Source: Campylorhamphus procurvoides
Taxonomy: Eukaryota; Chordata; Aves; Passeriformes; Dendrocolaptidae
Direction of reading: 5' to 3'
NCBI GenBank assembly: GCA_013396655.1
Contig: WBMV01003337.1
Location: 829,028-893,027 of the forward strand
DNA: 64,000 bases
Positions 13,835 through 27,552 of this stretch are shown in pieces; position 1 is the stretch's first letter, and each line of letters begins with the position of its first letter. A program made the position numbers and the translations under genes. The notes beneath the pieces were generated by a model. That model ran no database searches and was not told the origin of the DNA. It saw only the letters and a program-made list of their open reading frames with translations.

Positions 13835-15106
13835 AGTGTTGATCAGCTAGCAGCCAGGAAGGTCCCACAGAGGTACCTGGACAGGCTGGATCAATGGACT
13901 GAGGACAATTGTATGAGGTTCCACAAGGCCAAGTGCCAGGTCCTGCACTTGGATCACAACAACCTCAGGGAGCACTACAGGCTGGGAGCAGAGTGGCTGG
14001 AAAGTTGGTTGGTGGAAAAGAACCTGGGGATGCTGTTTGACAGTGGCAGAACACAAGCGAGCAGCATGCCCAGGTGGCCGAGAGGGCCAATGGCATCCTG
14101 GCTGGGATGATTGGAAATGGAGTGGCTAAGCAGGACTAGGGAAATGATTGTCCCCCTGCACTTGGCACTGGTAAGCCCACTCGCCAAATCCTGCATTCAG
14201 TCCTGGGCCACTCACTACAAGAAAGTGCTGGATTGTGTCGAGAGAAAAGCAATGGAACTGAGGAAGAGTCTGAAGCACAAGTCCTATGAAAGGGGCTGAG
14301 GGAGCTGGGGGTGTTTAGCCTGGACAAAAGGAGACTCAGGGGAGACCTTATGGCTCTCTACAAATACCTGAAAGGAGGCTGTAGCAACATAGGGGTTGGC
14401 CTCTTTTCCCAAACAAGAGAGAGAACAAGGGGATACAGCCTAAAGTTGTGCCAGGAGAGGTTTAGNAGTGTTGATCAGCTAGCAGCCAGGAAGGTCCCAC
14501 AGAGGTACCTGGACAGGCTGGATCAATGGACTGAGGACGATTGTATGAGGTTCCACAAGGCCAAGTGCCAGGTCCTGCACTTGGATCACAACAACCTCAG
14601 GGAGCACTACAGGCTGGGGGCAGAGTGGCTGGAAAGTTGGCTGGGGGAAAAGAAGCTGGGGATGCTGTTTGACAGTGGCAGAACATGAGCGAGCAACATG
14701 CCCAGGTGGCTGAGAGGGCCAATGGCATCCTGGCTGGGATGCTTGGAAATAGAGTGGCTAAGCAGGACTAGGGAAATGATTGTCCCCCTGCACTTGGCAC
14801 TGGTGAGGCCACACCTCAAATCCTGTGTTCAGTCCTGGGCACCTCATTATAAAAAAGACATTGAAGTGCTGGATTGTGTCCAGAGAAAAGCAATGGAACT
14901 GAGGAAGAGTCTGAAGCACAAGTCCTATGAAAGGGGCTGAGGGAGCTGGGGGTGTTTAGCCTGGACAAAAGGAGACTCAGGGGAGACCTTATGGCTCTCT
15001 ACAAATACCTGAAAGGAGGCTGTAGCAACATAGGGGTTGGCCTCTTTTCCCAAACAAGAGAGAGAACAAGGGGATACAGCCTAAAGTTGTGCCAGGAGAG
15101 GTTTAG
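13835..15106 (+). repeat. Internal duplication of the CR1, joined at an N
   Basis: The 631-bp segment 13835-14465 is repeated as 14467-15106 (640 bp). The copies agree over nearly their whole length, with scattered substitutions and a 9-bp length difference near 14222/14852. The second copy begins immediately after the only ambiguous base in the window, at 14466. Only the second copy continues into the normal CR1 3' end. This may be a genuine tandem duplication or two contig ends (haplotypes or paralogues) joined with a one-base gap. Confidence 0.92.
14466..14466. other. Ambiguous base (N)
   Basis: The only N in the window sits exactly at the junction of the two CR1 copies, which suggests an assembly join rather than a random base-call failure. 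Confidence 0.97.
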
Positions 15107-15330
15107 ATGGGATATTAAGAAACATTTCTTCACTGAAAGTGTTGTCAAGCATTGGAACAGGTTTCTCAGGAGTGCCAGGGTCACCATTCCTGGAGGTATT
15201 TAACAGCTGTGTAGATGTGGCACTTAGGGACACTCATTAGTGGTGGACTTGACACCACTAGGTTAACAGTGGGACTTGATGATCTCAGAGGTCTTTTCCA
15301 ACACAAATTATTCTGTGGTTCTGTGATTAG

Positions 15331-18300
15331 CAGTGACTTGGTTACACTGATGGGAAACACCAAGTCCAGCAGCACTGACTACAAAGAAAATAAACTGCAT
15401 TACATTTGGAGATGTGTGGTGAGAATAATGAGGCAGGACACAGGACAGAAATAAAGACTGGGAGAGCTGGTGAAGCAGCTGGCAAGCAATTTCACACCTG
15501 AAACTGGAAGCCAAGTGTTTAGGGTTTGTGAGCCCATAGGAGAGCAAAGGAAAGGCCACTGGCGACTGCCTTGGCATCAAAAGGTCAGTCATGGCCTCAG
15601 GAAGGCAACAGCCACCCCAGCACAAATCCATGGGAACCATCCAGCTATTTAGGACTGGAATTTCCAGCAACTAATGCATTTCAGACAAGGAAAGTTTGTA
15701 ATCATATGCTCTTGTGACTTTACAGTTTCTGTATTTTAGGGATAAACTGTGTAAGTCTTTTAGTTTCCTGTGATTATTTTTCTCAGATTTAATCAGTAGT
15801 TTGGGGGGAGGTTGTATCTTTTTCCCTCCATTGAAAGTGGATCTTGCTACAAGAGGCTCAATACAGCACTTTAAAATGTTATTAAGAGCAATTTCACCAG
15901 TTTTGTCTCTGGGGGGCGGGGGCTGAGGGGTGGGCACACACCTAGAGCAGTGATCAACAGCTTCCCCCAGCACATCACCTCCTTCCCTGGCACAGCATGC
16001 CTGGCAGCTGCCCCTGCTGGACAGATCAACAGCTCAACCTCAAGCCCCAGGTTTGATTTATTGCTCCAGGCAGTTATGGCAGGAGTAGGCACAAGGCACA
16101 GGCAACTGCCAAGGAAGAAGTCCCGCCCCAGCCTCAGTGTAGGCATCAGGGACAAGGCTCAGCTGTGCAAAATCCTATCTACACACTAATCCCCAGCTCA
16201 CCTGCAGTGGGGCAAAGATCAGAGCTGGTGGGGCTGCCTCTCACAATGAACATTTTGCACAACAAAATACGTAAGATTAATTCAAGATATAACAGTAAGA
16301 CAATTAAATACCAAAGAATTGAGTGGTGTCTACTACACACTTTAGCAAGCTGGTGACACCTGCCTGTTGTCACGTGTGCAGGGGACACATCAGTTCCAAC
16401 AGAGCCTTTCCCTGCCTTTGTGATCTGGTCAGTGACCATGTTAGCAATGTAAGGGAGCAGGAAGGTTCCTTATTTTGCTGTACCACTGAACTTACCTTTG
16501 AGGACTGGAATGTTTTTGCTTTGGCAGTGGATGAACAGCATCATGTATTAGGAAACAGCAGTCCCAGCAGTCAGTGAGAGACAGTTCACATACTCTTACC
16601 TTAGTATTTTACAAACTGTTCATTTAAATTATAGCTCTTCACAACTGGCAGTACAAGGGGCTAAACCAAACTATATTATAAATGGAATGCATGTCAACTT
16701 TACACTAATAGTCCTCTAAAATTAATTATTGACAAACACTAAGTTAGGAGTTGATTAACTAGGATCATATCATACATACTAGAATGTAATTTGCATCTAT
16801 TAACAATAATTCAAGACTTCAGTAATGAGCATAAAATAAAACAGTGTTTATATGCTTTTGGTCTGACACTTAAGAGCCAGCTCACTAGCATTAAGCAATT
16901 GATTTTTACCATTTGATCCTGCTTTGGCATGCAGGGTCAAGCCTTGCAGACATCTGAAGTCCTAATTTGATGTTATAACCAAGTAACAATTATTTTATGT
17001 AGCCATTTTAAACCAAATACATCACAAATTTGTAACAGTGCAGCCCTAGAGCTGTGCCATTGCTTTGTCAGCAGTAAAGAAATTTGAGGCTAGCTGGCAC
17101 CATCTTTGTCCAACATATGGCAACCTCAGGACTTGTTTTGTTTCAGAAGGCTATCAGCTGCAAAAGTTCATGAACAGTTACTGTATTAGTTCAATCATTA
17201 AGCAAGATTCAGAACACTACTGCCGTTACTAACATTTAAAAACACGTAACTTGGAATTTGTAACTTGGAATTGCCATCTGTCAATCCAGTGACAAGAAGC
17301 TTCAAAATCTTAGTCTAACACTGCCCAGCCAGGCTGCCACCACCACAAAAGGACACCTTGGTGCCACTACAGTTGCTATGAATTAGTGAAATTCAGTTAG
17401 TACATGCAGAAACAATTTCATCCTGTGGTGGGAGAGGTCAGCCTAATCACAAAGAAATCTGATGCATTCACAAGCTGTGGTCTGAGAGACTATCAGTGAA
17501 GGGGGAACACACACTGCAGGTGACTGTGAGCCTCCTGTTCTGATGAACAGGGGATGCAAACACCTCAGCTGGTACTCAGCTACATCAGTAGTTTCCAAAA
17601 AGCCCATGGATTAAAATGGTCTTTTTTATAAGTTGTGACCAGAAGCCAAACAACTGCCATACTTTTAGCAGCAGCTGACGCACTGAAGGGGCAAATGCAA
17701 GACTTGTAACTTTCAATAACACTGCCATGCAAAAGCAAATAATTTAACTACATAAACTCAAAATACATCTTTCTGCACGTAGTAGAAAAAATAAGCCATC
17801 ACTTTTCATTGGAGGAAGAGCTGCTGTTAGCTGCAGAGACTGCTGCAACCTGTGGGAAAGCTACTCACCAAGCAAACCTCCACAGCACCTTCAGAACCCT
17901 GCGTCCAGTGGTTCTGATGACCCAGGTCTGGCAATGAGGTAGAAACTTTTAGTTGCTTTTTCAAACCTATTTCAGCTTTTCCCTACTGTCCCACGCTGCT
18001 CCCACGGATTTCCCCCTCATTCCCTCCTAAAACCCACCTTGGAAGAAACAGGATAGAACTGTTTCACTATCCCCAAGAGAAGCCACAAAGTTCACTGACA
18101 GCAATCTCTCATGCCAGGTTTCTTTCACAAAGCAATTTCTGTGTCAACACTTCTACCCATTTTGCACTGCTCCACTGCATTTCTTTGTCCACACTCTTCC
18201 TGTTTCATTCCCACAGGACAAGACACTGTCCCCACAGATTTCACCTGGGTGTCATTTTAGCGTACAAAAATCTCCACCGATAGCACATCAAGTCCCCTTT

Positions 18301-18569
18301 CCACAGACAACTGTAGAGGGGATCACCAACCAAAGTGCAGCGCAAATATAGAACCCATCAATTTTGCTACCCTGTAAAGACAAAAAGATGAGGTATTTGT
18401 ACATGGCATGTACTAGACACTGTAGTCAGGCAATTTCAAAATACAGTGAGAAACAGTCAAACCACTGATCAAAAAGTGCCAGAAATAACTAAGCACGTAA
18501 ATCTCAAGGGTGAACAGGATCTGGACAAGCCAGAATAAGAAAACACAAACCAAACTTTTGTAAATCAGC
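15331..18569. other. Intergenic DNA between RPL27A and TRIM66
   Basis: Nothing coding is supported. It holds unique-looking, AT-rich sequence with a G-rich run at 15911-15935. It may contain a distal TRIM66 promoter or non-coding exon, but no signal identifies one. Confidence 0.5.
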
Positions 18570-18586
18570 TCATTTTACCCACTGCT

Positions 18587-18592
18587 TTTATT
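18587..18592 (-). terminator. RPL27A: RPL27A poly(A) signal
   Basis: AATAAA on the minus strand lies 27 nt after the stop codon, giving the very short 3' UTR usual for ribosomal protein mRNAs. GT-rich sequence follows (about 18530-18562 on the minus strand), as expected of a downstream element. The signal is one arm of a perfect 10-bp inverted repeat (18587-18596 and 18599-18608), so AATAAA also occurs on the plus strand at 18603-18608. Confidence 0.88.
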
Positions 18593-18618
18593 CAAAAATT
18601 TGAATAAACCAAAAATTT

Positions 18619-21531
<2,913 letters not shown>

Positions 21532-21534
<3 letters not shown>

Positions 21535-21562
21535 GTTGCCGGCGTGCGCGAGGAAGAGAAAG
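21532..21562 (-). CDS. RPL27A: RPL27A exon 1: TOP leader and initiator Met
   Basis: The exon has a leader of about 28 nt and ends with the ATG at 21534-21532. The GT donor follows the ATG directly. The leader starts CTTTCTCTTCCTC, a 5' terminal oligopyrimidine tract with the usual leading C, so the start site is placed at 21562. TOP tracts put ribosomal protein mRNAs under mTOR/LARP1 translational control. Coding content is only three bases; the coordinates include the untranslated leader. Confidence 0.9.
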
Positions 21563-21640
21563 GGCGCGGCTCTCGCGAGAGCGGGGAAAGGCGCCGGGCG
21601 CAGGTGGGCGGGGCCGAGATCTCGCGAGGGTTCGCTGAGG
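21563..21640 (-). promoter_or_regulatory. RPL27A: RPL27A core promoter
   Basis: Upstream of the TOP start lies a perfect TCTCGCGAGA palindrome (21571-21580), a motif common in TATA-less ribosomal and housekeeping promoters. A GC box GGGCGGGGCC occurs at 21606-21615, and a second, near-perfect CGCG element TCTCGCGAGG at 21620-21629. No TATA box is seen. The elements fall at about -9, -44 and -58 from the inferred start. Confidence 0.82.
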
Positions 21641-21720
21641 CGGCGGGGCCGAGCCGCGGGGGGAGCGCCCGCCCTGCCTCCTGCTTCGGGAAAGGGCTGG
21701 ATTTGGGGCGGAATATCGGC

Positions 21721-23634
21721 AATTCTGCGGGCTTGGTCGCTTTATTAAGCACCCACAACAACGGGGGAATAAACACTGTGTGCTTAAACGCTGTTATTTG
21801 CCAGAGTAGAGTACCAGTGGCTGGGGAGCGCGGCTGGTTCTTTGCCCAGCTGGTCAGAGCAGGGTGGGTGTTCAGGCTCTGTATGGGCCATTCGCTAACG
21901 AGTTGGACTCGATGGTCCTTTTGGGTGCCTTCTAACTTTAATATTCTATGATTAATCTTGGATTTTGGGTTTTTTTTAAATGAATTTCATACGGTAAAAT
22001 TTTCAGTCTTTACCAATTGTAAACACAGGTCCCAGTATGGGATTTCTTTTCCTTCAGGATTTCCTTCTTAGTTAAATGGTGCACTTGTAATGTTCCACGT
22101 TCAGGAAAACGATTAGTTTTAACAACTAACTTGGAAGAGAACACCCTTTAGAAGAAATCTCTTTAATTTAGAGGAGATGCACTCCTTTTCATTCATCTGA
22201 CCCTTTCAAACAGAGACCCCTCCAGATAACACAAGGATTGTTTTATATAGCCATGGTCTGAGGATCAAGATCTACAGATCTTTTGAAACATGATCTCACC
22301 TTGTCCACTTTCCTCTGATTCACATTACAGAAGCAGGAACAACACCTTGATGGACAATACGATGTGCAAAAGCATTCTCCTTCAATTTTTAAGGTGCAGA
22401 TGAAGGAAAACAGCTTTGGGTTTCACAGCATCACATTCTTGTACATCAGCATTCTTCAGCTTTGTCTTGCTTTTGTAGCAACTCTGCAGGATGTCCTGAT
22501 GATGTTTTACCCATCATTTTCTTACTAGCAGCTGTTTATAAAAAGGTCAGAAGCCTCCTGTACAACTGACCTTATTCCTTCCACTCTGCAGAAGTACATA
22601 CAGGACTCATTCTGGAACTTAGAGCATATTATAGAATAGAACTAATGGAAATTATCAGTTGTGATGACATGTCCATCAAATCAAAAGGACCTGATATTTT
22701 ACAGACGTTTCACATACACTGAAGCAGCTTTTACATACACAGGAATGTGAGGGAGGGAATTAAAAAAGGAAATGACTTCACCTTTTTAGTGAATAATCCC
22801 TCGATTTTGTTCTATGAGGCTGATAGCAAACCAGAACCACTGACAGGTTAGGAATTGCGCAAGCCTCAAAGCCAGGCTAATGCAGAAATCATGCTGCAAA
22901 TGAAATAAAACACAGTATGGCTTGTTTCCTTTAAAGGTAAGAAGCTTTAGCTAGTTTTCATTATCTCTCAGACTTGTCAAACATATTCAGGCATTTTCTA
23001 TTTTCTTCCTCAGACTACAGGAAAACTTAGAGAACCTCAACAGGAATGCTGTTACCAGATCAAGAATGAATGTGGTAGTTAAGCAGCATTCACAGCTGTG
23101 CAGGAGGCACAGCAAGCTAAACCAATCCTGTCCTGTCTTTACTGACATGGAAACACCACATAAACACACTGCAATTAATGCAAAAGAAAAGCAGTCTCTC
23201 GTGAAATGTAGGTGATCAGCTCATTAGAAATTCAGACAGGTTGTCTGCTATAAACTGCTCGTGTTCTACTCTGATCATCTAACCAAGGTAGCACAAAACC
23301 AGCCTGAAAATACCACAGTTCAGGAGTATCTGTGATACACTGACAAAAGAATTTGCTTCTAACCTCTGAAAAAAATGTGTTAAGAGATGCTTCTGCTAGG
23401 ATAAAATTAACAAAACAAGGATACAAAATGCCTTGTCGTACTTAGCCCCAGCGAAAAAGATTGAAGAAAACCCAAACTACACATCATGAAATAGCAAACC
23501 TACCAAAAGACAGGTTTGTAATAACCATTTTATATTTTAATTACAAATTCATTTAAAAATCACAGGCAAGTTACTGGATTTGTACCTGCTCAACATCAGA
23601 AACTGCAGAGGTTTGCAATGAATATAAACAAACA
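21721..23634. other. Spacer between DENND2B 3' end and RPL27A promoter
   Basis: About 1.9 kb separates the two genes, which are arranged head to tail on the minus strand. Apart from the CR1 end at 21838-21953 no feature is recognised. Confidence 0.6.
21838..21953 (+). mobile_element. CR1 3'-end fragment
   Basis: The sequence GAGTTGGACTCGATGGTCC at 21899-21917, the following GGGTGCCTTCTAAC and the terminal ATATTCTATGATT (21941-21953) match the CR1 3' untranslated end and its terminal ATTCTATG repeat. The left edge is approximate. The fragment borders the CpG island upstream of RPL27A. Confidence 0.85.
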
Positions 23635-24346
23635 GGTATATTTACAGAGTTTATTAGAAACCATACATACATTAGGAAAGGATGTACTGTACCTACTCGC
23701 TGCAGCTTGCATGTCAAAGAGCTGAGATCTCCCCAGGTTTAGCAGTCTTAGTGCAGAATGGTTACAAGGAGCTTACTGACCAGAGTTCAAACTGAGTGGA
23801 AGTTTTGCATTGTGAACCAAGTACCTTATTATCAAGTTGCTTTGTTACGTCTTTCTTTTAAAATTAATTAGAAGGATAAAAAACAAACAAACAGCTGTGC
23901 CGCATGAAAGCAGCTCCCGTTCGTACAACCTCTCCCACGTACCCGAGCTCATTCACCCCACAGTATTCAAGCATCAGTGTCGCTCTCACAAACATCCCTT
24001 GAAGTCAGTGGTTCTGCTGAGACAGTCAGCTGCACATAATCAGCTATTCATTTTTGCATCAAGCATAACTCAATTCATACTAAAGAAACAAAAAAAAGCA
24101 CCTGTTATTCTCAGGAATATACAAATATTTACCACAGTTTTCTTGCTCATTACAAAATCAGTTACAAAAAGCTTACAGCACATTATGTACAAATTCTATC
24201 CAAATACATAAAGGAGCCATCACGTGGCACACAGCACTGGTCAGCTCGCTCCACTCTCCTCCCGCTCCGGACTCTGGAATGCCGCAGGTGTCTCACGCAG
24301 TGTCATAAATAGTCTTTGGATTGGTCGGTGTTTCAGCAGAAAGGAA
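23635..24346 (-). other. DENND2B: DENND2B 3' UTR
   Basis: The segment runs from the stop codon to just past the first good poly(A) signal. A longer alternative 3' UTR cannot be excluded. Confidence 0.65.
23650..23655 (-). terminator. DENND2B: DENND2B candidate poly(A) signal
   Basis: AATAAA on the minus strand about 690 nt after the stop, followed by a T/GT-rich stretch (TGTTTGTTTAT, about 23615-23632) suitable as a downstream element. Confidence 0.65.
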
Positions 24347-24381
24347 TTAGTTCTTCTTGTGAAGGAACTTCATTTTGTTTC
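24347..24381 (-). CDS. DENND2B: DENND2B last coding exon
   Basis: A 35-nt coding part completing Gly (G + GA), then NKMKFLHKKN and TAA at 24349-24347. The acceptor TTTTTAG lies just above 24381. The lysine-rich C terminus is typical of DENND2B. Confidence 0.95.
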
Positions 24382-24719
24382 CTAAAAAAAGCACGCTGTC
24401 AGTGTCTCGCAGGGGTAATCAAAACTGACTTAGCAAATGGGTCTAATTTGTAATGTAATTGCAGTAAGGTAACTCTTTTAATCAGCACCAGCAGGGACAG
24501 CCATCTAACGAGTCCTGGGTGATCAGACACCTTCCTGTTCTCATTCTCCTCCATTATAGCTTGGTTCCCCCGCCCCCAAGTGAAACTGAAAGTGTTAATA
24601 ATGTTCATAATTAAATCTGGTTTTTTCAGCTTTAACTATGTTTTCATTGCTTTCCTTTTAATACTTCCTATCACATTGAAACTGCCTATCTGATTTCACC
24701 TTAAGAAAGGCTTTTTTAA

Positions 24720-24740
24720 GTTAAAAAAAAAAAAAAAACC
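24720..24740. repeat. Homopolymer A run
   Basis: About 16 consecutive A on the plus strand (poly-T on the transcribed strand) in the last DENND2B intron, 90 nt below the preceding exon's donor. It is not associated with a recognisable element. Confidence 0.7.
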
Positions 24741-24812
24741 AACAAAATAGAAAACAAACCAACCACCAGCATGAAAATTCATTTCAGAAATACTTCTAAA
24801 TATTTTCCTCAC

Positions 24813-24899
24813 CAAGGCCTCGCAGGAACTTGTTTACTCCACTTTGCTCCGTGTCTGGAAGCTCTTCCAAATATTGCTCAACCCTCTGCTCGAAGAGAC
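24813..24899 (-). CDS. DENND2B: DENND2B coding exon (dDENN end)
   Basis: An 87-nt exon encoding LFEQRVEQYLEELPDTEQSG and VNKFLRGL, with Gly codons split at both ends. GT-AG borders and phase match its neighbours. Confidence 0.96.
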
Positions 24900-25176
24900 C
24901 TGAGGAGGATGGGAGACAAGGGCGCCGGGGTGAGCTGTGCCCACTGAACCCACATCCCCCTGTGCCCACGCAGCTCTGCCGGGCAGCCCAGAGCAGTCCC
25001 TGCTGGGAGGCTCTGCCTCCGGCAGCCTCTGCTCAACCCAACCTTCCTCCTAGCTGGCATTATTTCAGGGATGTGTTTCCGCTTTCCCAGCGAGCGCAGG
25101 GGCGCAGACATTGTCGCCACTGTGCGACACGGGCAGAATGCACAATCCACACCGCAGGGGACAAAGCTGCCCTTAC

Positions 25177-25416
25177 CTTTTGCCCTGCATTTCCTCAGCT
25201 CTCTGTCCTGGATGAAGCCAGTAAACATTTGGGATTCCATGAAAACTTCCAGGAAGCGGCGGATACTCTTGGAGGCCACAGATTTACGGAAAGCCTCCCT
25301 TTGGAAGGCACGCTCTCCTTTTTCATTCTGGGTTAGGAACAGGGAATAATGGCCAACTGTCTCCACAAAGAATCGGATAAAAACCTCAGACACTAATCCA
25401 TTCAGGGTGTTACATT
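25177..25416 (-). CDS. DENND2B: DENND2B coding exon (dDENN core)
   Basis: A 240-nt exon that completes Glu (G + AA) and reads CNTLNGLVSEVFIRFFVETV, then GHYSLFLT, FQREAFRKS and FMESQMFTGFIQDREL. This is the helical dDENN region that ends the Rab-GEF module. The donor is GTAAGG. Confidence 0.97.
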
Positions 25417-26396
25417 CTGCAAAATAAGGCGGCAATAAGACACCAAAATCAGCTGCTACCAGAGCTGTCAGTATTATCCCCACAGGACCTGGTCCTGCAT
25501 CTCTCTGTTTATTGATGCTGTGCTAACAGTTGGCAGGGGCTGTACCAGGGGGTCCCTGCAGACCTGGTGCACATCAGGGAGGGTAACAGCTTCGTAACCA
25601 TGAGTGCCACTCTGTATAATTGCTGTTCCATAACCAACAGTCAATGGGAATTACAGATCCTCAGAAAATTAAACATTTTATGGCTGTTTCATCAAAACTA
25701 TACCTCATGTTTTAATTCTTAAGCAAGTTCTCTTTAGAAACTCCTGAATGATGCAGCATCAGAATATTTTTCCATGAGGATAATAAGCCTATACCAAGAA
25801 CTGATCAAAAAGGGTATGTTGTAGAATTCAGGTTTTCATAATTCCTGAGATGTTAAAACAGTTTTACATATGTAATACAGAGGAGTAGAAATAAATTTCA
25901 AAAACTGAATAGGGGCCTGTTTCGTGCCTTTTAACCACAAGCATTTAAATTCATCCTGGGCTGTTTTTATCATTGTTGGAGAGAAATATGAATCTTCAGA
26001 GGCAACTCAACCTGTCTTGCACTGAAGCTATTTTCTGGTGGTACCTGTTTCTCTCCCCTGAAAATACCAAGCACCAAGAACAATTCCAAACTCAGGCACA
26101 TCCCTAAGCCTGTAGAGTTATCTGGATTGAATTAGGGCCAAGTTAACTGCAAACCTCTGTTTGAGCAAAGGTTCAGAGGGACCCATGGGAGTCCATGTCA
26201 TTTATAAAGAAATTAAATAGACTGCTGATAAAGTATTACTAGGGGTTGATGCTATCAGTCTCATTCCCTGTGGGCTCACTATCTTTGATGTCACAAAAGG
26301 TATATGAGAACTCAAGTCCGTCTTTCTCCTAGATGGAAAGGCACAATTCTACCTACATGGTTGTTTATAGGATTCCCTATTTCCAAATGAACTTAC
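25417..26396 (-). other. DENND2B: DENND2B intron
   Basis: A 980-nt phase-1 intron. No repeat or RNA gene was recognised. Confidence 0.85.
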
Positions 26397-26508
26397 CATC
26401 ATCTGAATCACTGTCTGAATCCGGATTTATCAGTTCATTCTTTCTCTCTAGAGCCTGCTCCAGAGCAGCTTGCAATTTTCTAGGTAACAGTGTGTCTTCA
26501 TCATCCAT
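26397..26508 (-). CDS. DENND2B: DENND2B coding exon (acidic linker)
   Basis: A 112-nt exon encoding MDDEDTLLPRKLQAALEQ, then ALERKNELINPDSDSDSDD. The C-terminal half is an acidic Ser/Asp run linking cDENN and dDENN, a possible casein kinase 2 target by composition only. Confidence 0.96.
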
Positions 26509-27510
26509 CTGATAGAGGAAAGAAAATCTTTAGGCCACATTAATCTATGTAGAAACTTGTATTTGTACAGCAAATACTTTCAGAAGGTTTAAAATTCAGA
26601 TGAAAAACAATGTGTATCTGCTACTGTCATGGCTGCATAAATACAATAATAAAAACCTATGTGCAAGTAATAATTCTAAACAAAATTTCTTCTTACTCTC
26701 AAGGAGTTTAAAGTCAGAAATGATAATCCAAAGAGCAGGTAAACATACAGAAACTTGGAATCAGCTCTTTGCATGACAAAGTGTCCAAATAGTTGTGTTT
26801 AACTAAATATACATCATGTGAAGCCTTGCTACATGTACACACAGCTGCTCTAGTTAGGCAGCTTCTTTGGTTCTTGACAGTTGTTTTTACTATAGTGTAG
26901 TGTATCTTGTTTTCTGAGTTTCCCCTTGTTGCTCTCTTTATCTTATTTAATGCTTGTTCAGCAAAAGCAAGTAGGTACAAGAATCTTAGCTGTGCAGCTG
27001 CTATTCACCAGCCACATCATCCAGGGAATCCTACAGGGAAGTTTACTCATCTAAACTGCAGATTATTGTTCTTGAAATTATTCAGTGCCACATGACTATC
27101 AGGAGATGGTGATCCTTTATCTCCCTGTTTACAAGGCTCCTGCTTTTCTCATCACAATAATTTATTCTTTCCTTTTCCTCTCTCACTCAGAAACTTTTCA
27201 TTGCAACTTTTGTCCTTTTCACCTCCAACAGTGTGAGTTTTCTTGCTAAGGTGATGTTGTTATCTTTGGATGTTTTCTTTCTGCTGTTAATACAGGTCTT
27301 GATTCCTTCTGACAGTCATAGCCTCAGTCCCTTTTGCATACCTGAGGAGTACTTATTTGCAGTTGAAACAGAAAATGAACATTTTTTTTCTAATCGCTTT
27401 CCGTTTGTACATACAATTCCTGCCAAATATCTCTGATCAAAGAAACCTAATCATACTATAGAAGTAAACAGCTTCTAGACTGTGTGGCAACATTTGGAGC
27501 TGTACTTTAC
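26509..27510 (-). other. DENND2B: DENND2B intron
   Basis: A 1002-nt phase-0 intron. Nothing recognised. Confidence 0.85.
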
Positions 27511-27552
27511 CTGTCTGATGAATCGATCAGATCCCAGGTTAACCATCAAAGC
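27511..27552 (-). CDS. DENND2B: DENND2B 42-nt small exon
   Basis: Fourteen residues, ALMVNLGSDRFIRQ, with phase-0 borders on both sides. The exon could therefore be skipped without a frameshift. It continues the preceding PVEE and leads into MDDED. Confidence 0.96.

Larger units (their letters stand above)
12960..15330 (+). mobile_element. 5'-truncated, decayed CR1 LINE
   Basis: The plus strand carries remains of the CR1 reverse transcriptase reading frame, broken by stops and frameshifts. KAEVLNVFF (about 12994-13020) is the CR1 segment ahead of the RT domain. YKKGWKGDPGNYSPVSL (about 13300-13360) is RT domain 1-like. The catalytic FADD box is still readable at 13810-13821, in a different frame from the preceding ORF. 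The C-terminal part reads [19 protein letters not shown]. The 3' end finishes in the CR1-type tail ATTCTGTGGTTCTGTGATT at 15309-15328. The element lies about 1.7 kb upstream of the TRIM66 ATG and 3.3 kb beyond the RPL27A 3' end, in the opposite orientation to both. It is far too damaged to be mobile. The 5' boundary is approximate. Confidence 0.93.

Noticed and set aside
24830..25336. 168-codon plus-strand open frame
   Set aside because: It is the antisense shadow of two DENND2B exons and the short intron between them.
24878..25483. 201-codon minus-strand open frame as a single protein
   Set aside because: Only 25416-25177 and 24899-24878 of it are exon. The middle is the 277-nt intron read through, shown by GT-AG borders and by the correct phase of the spliced product.
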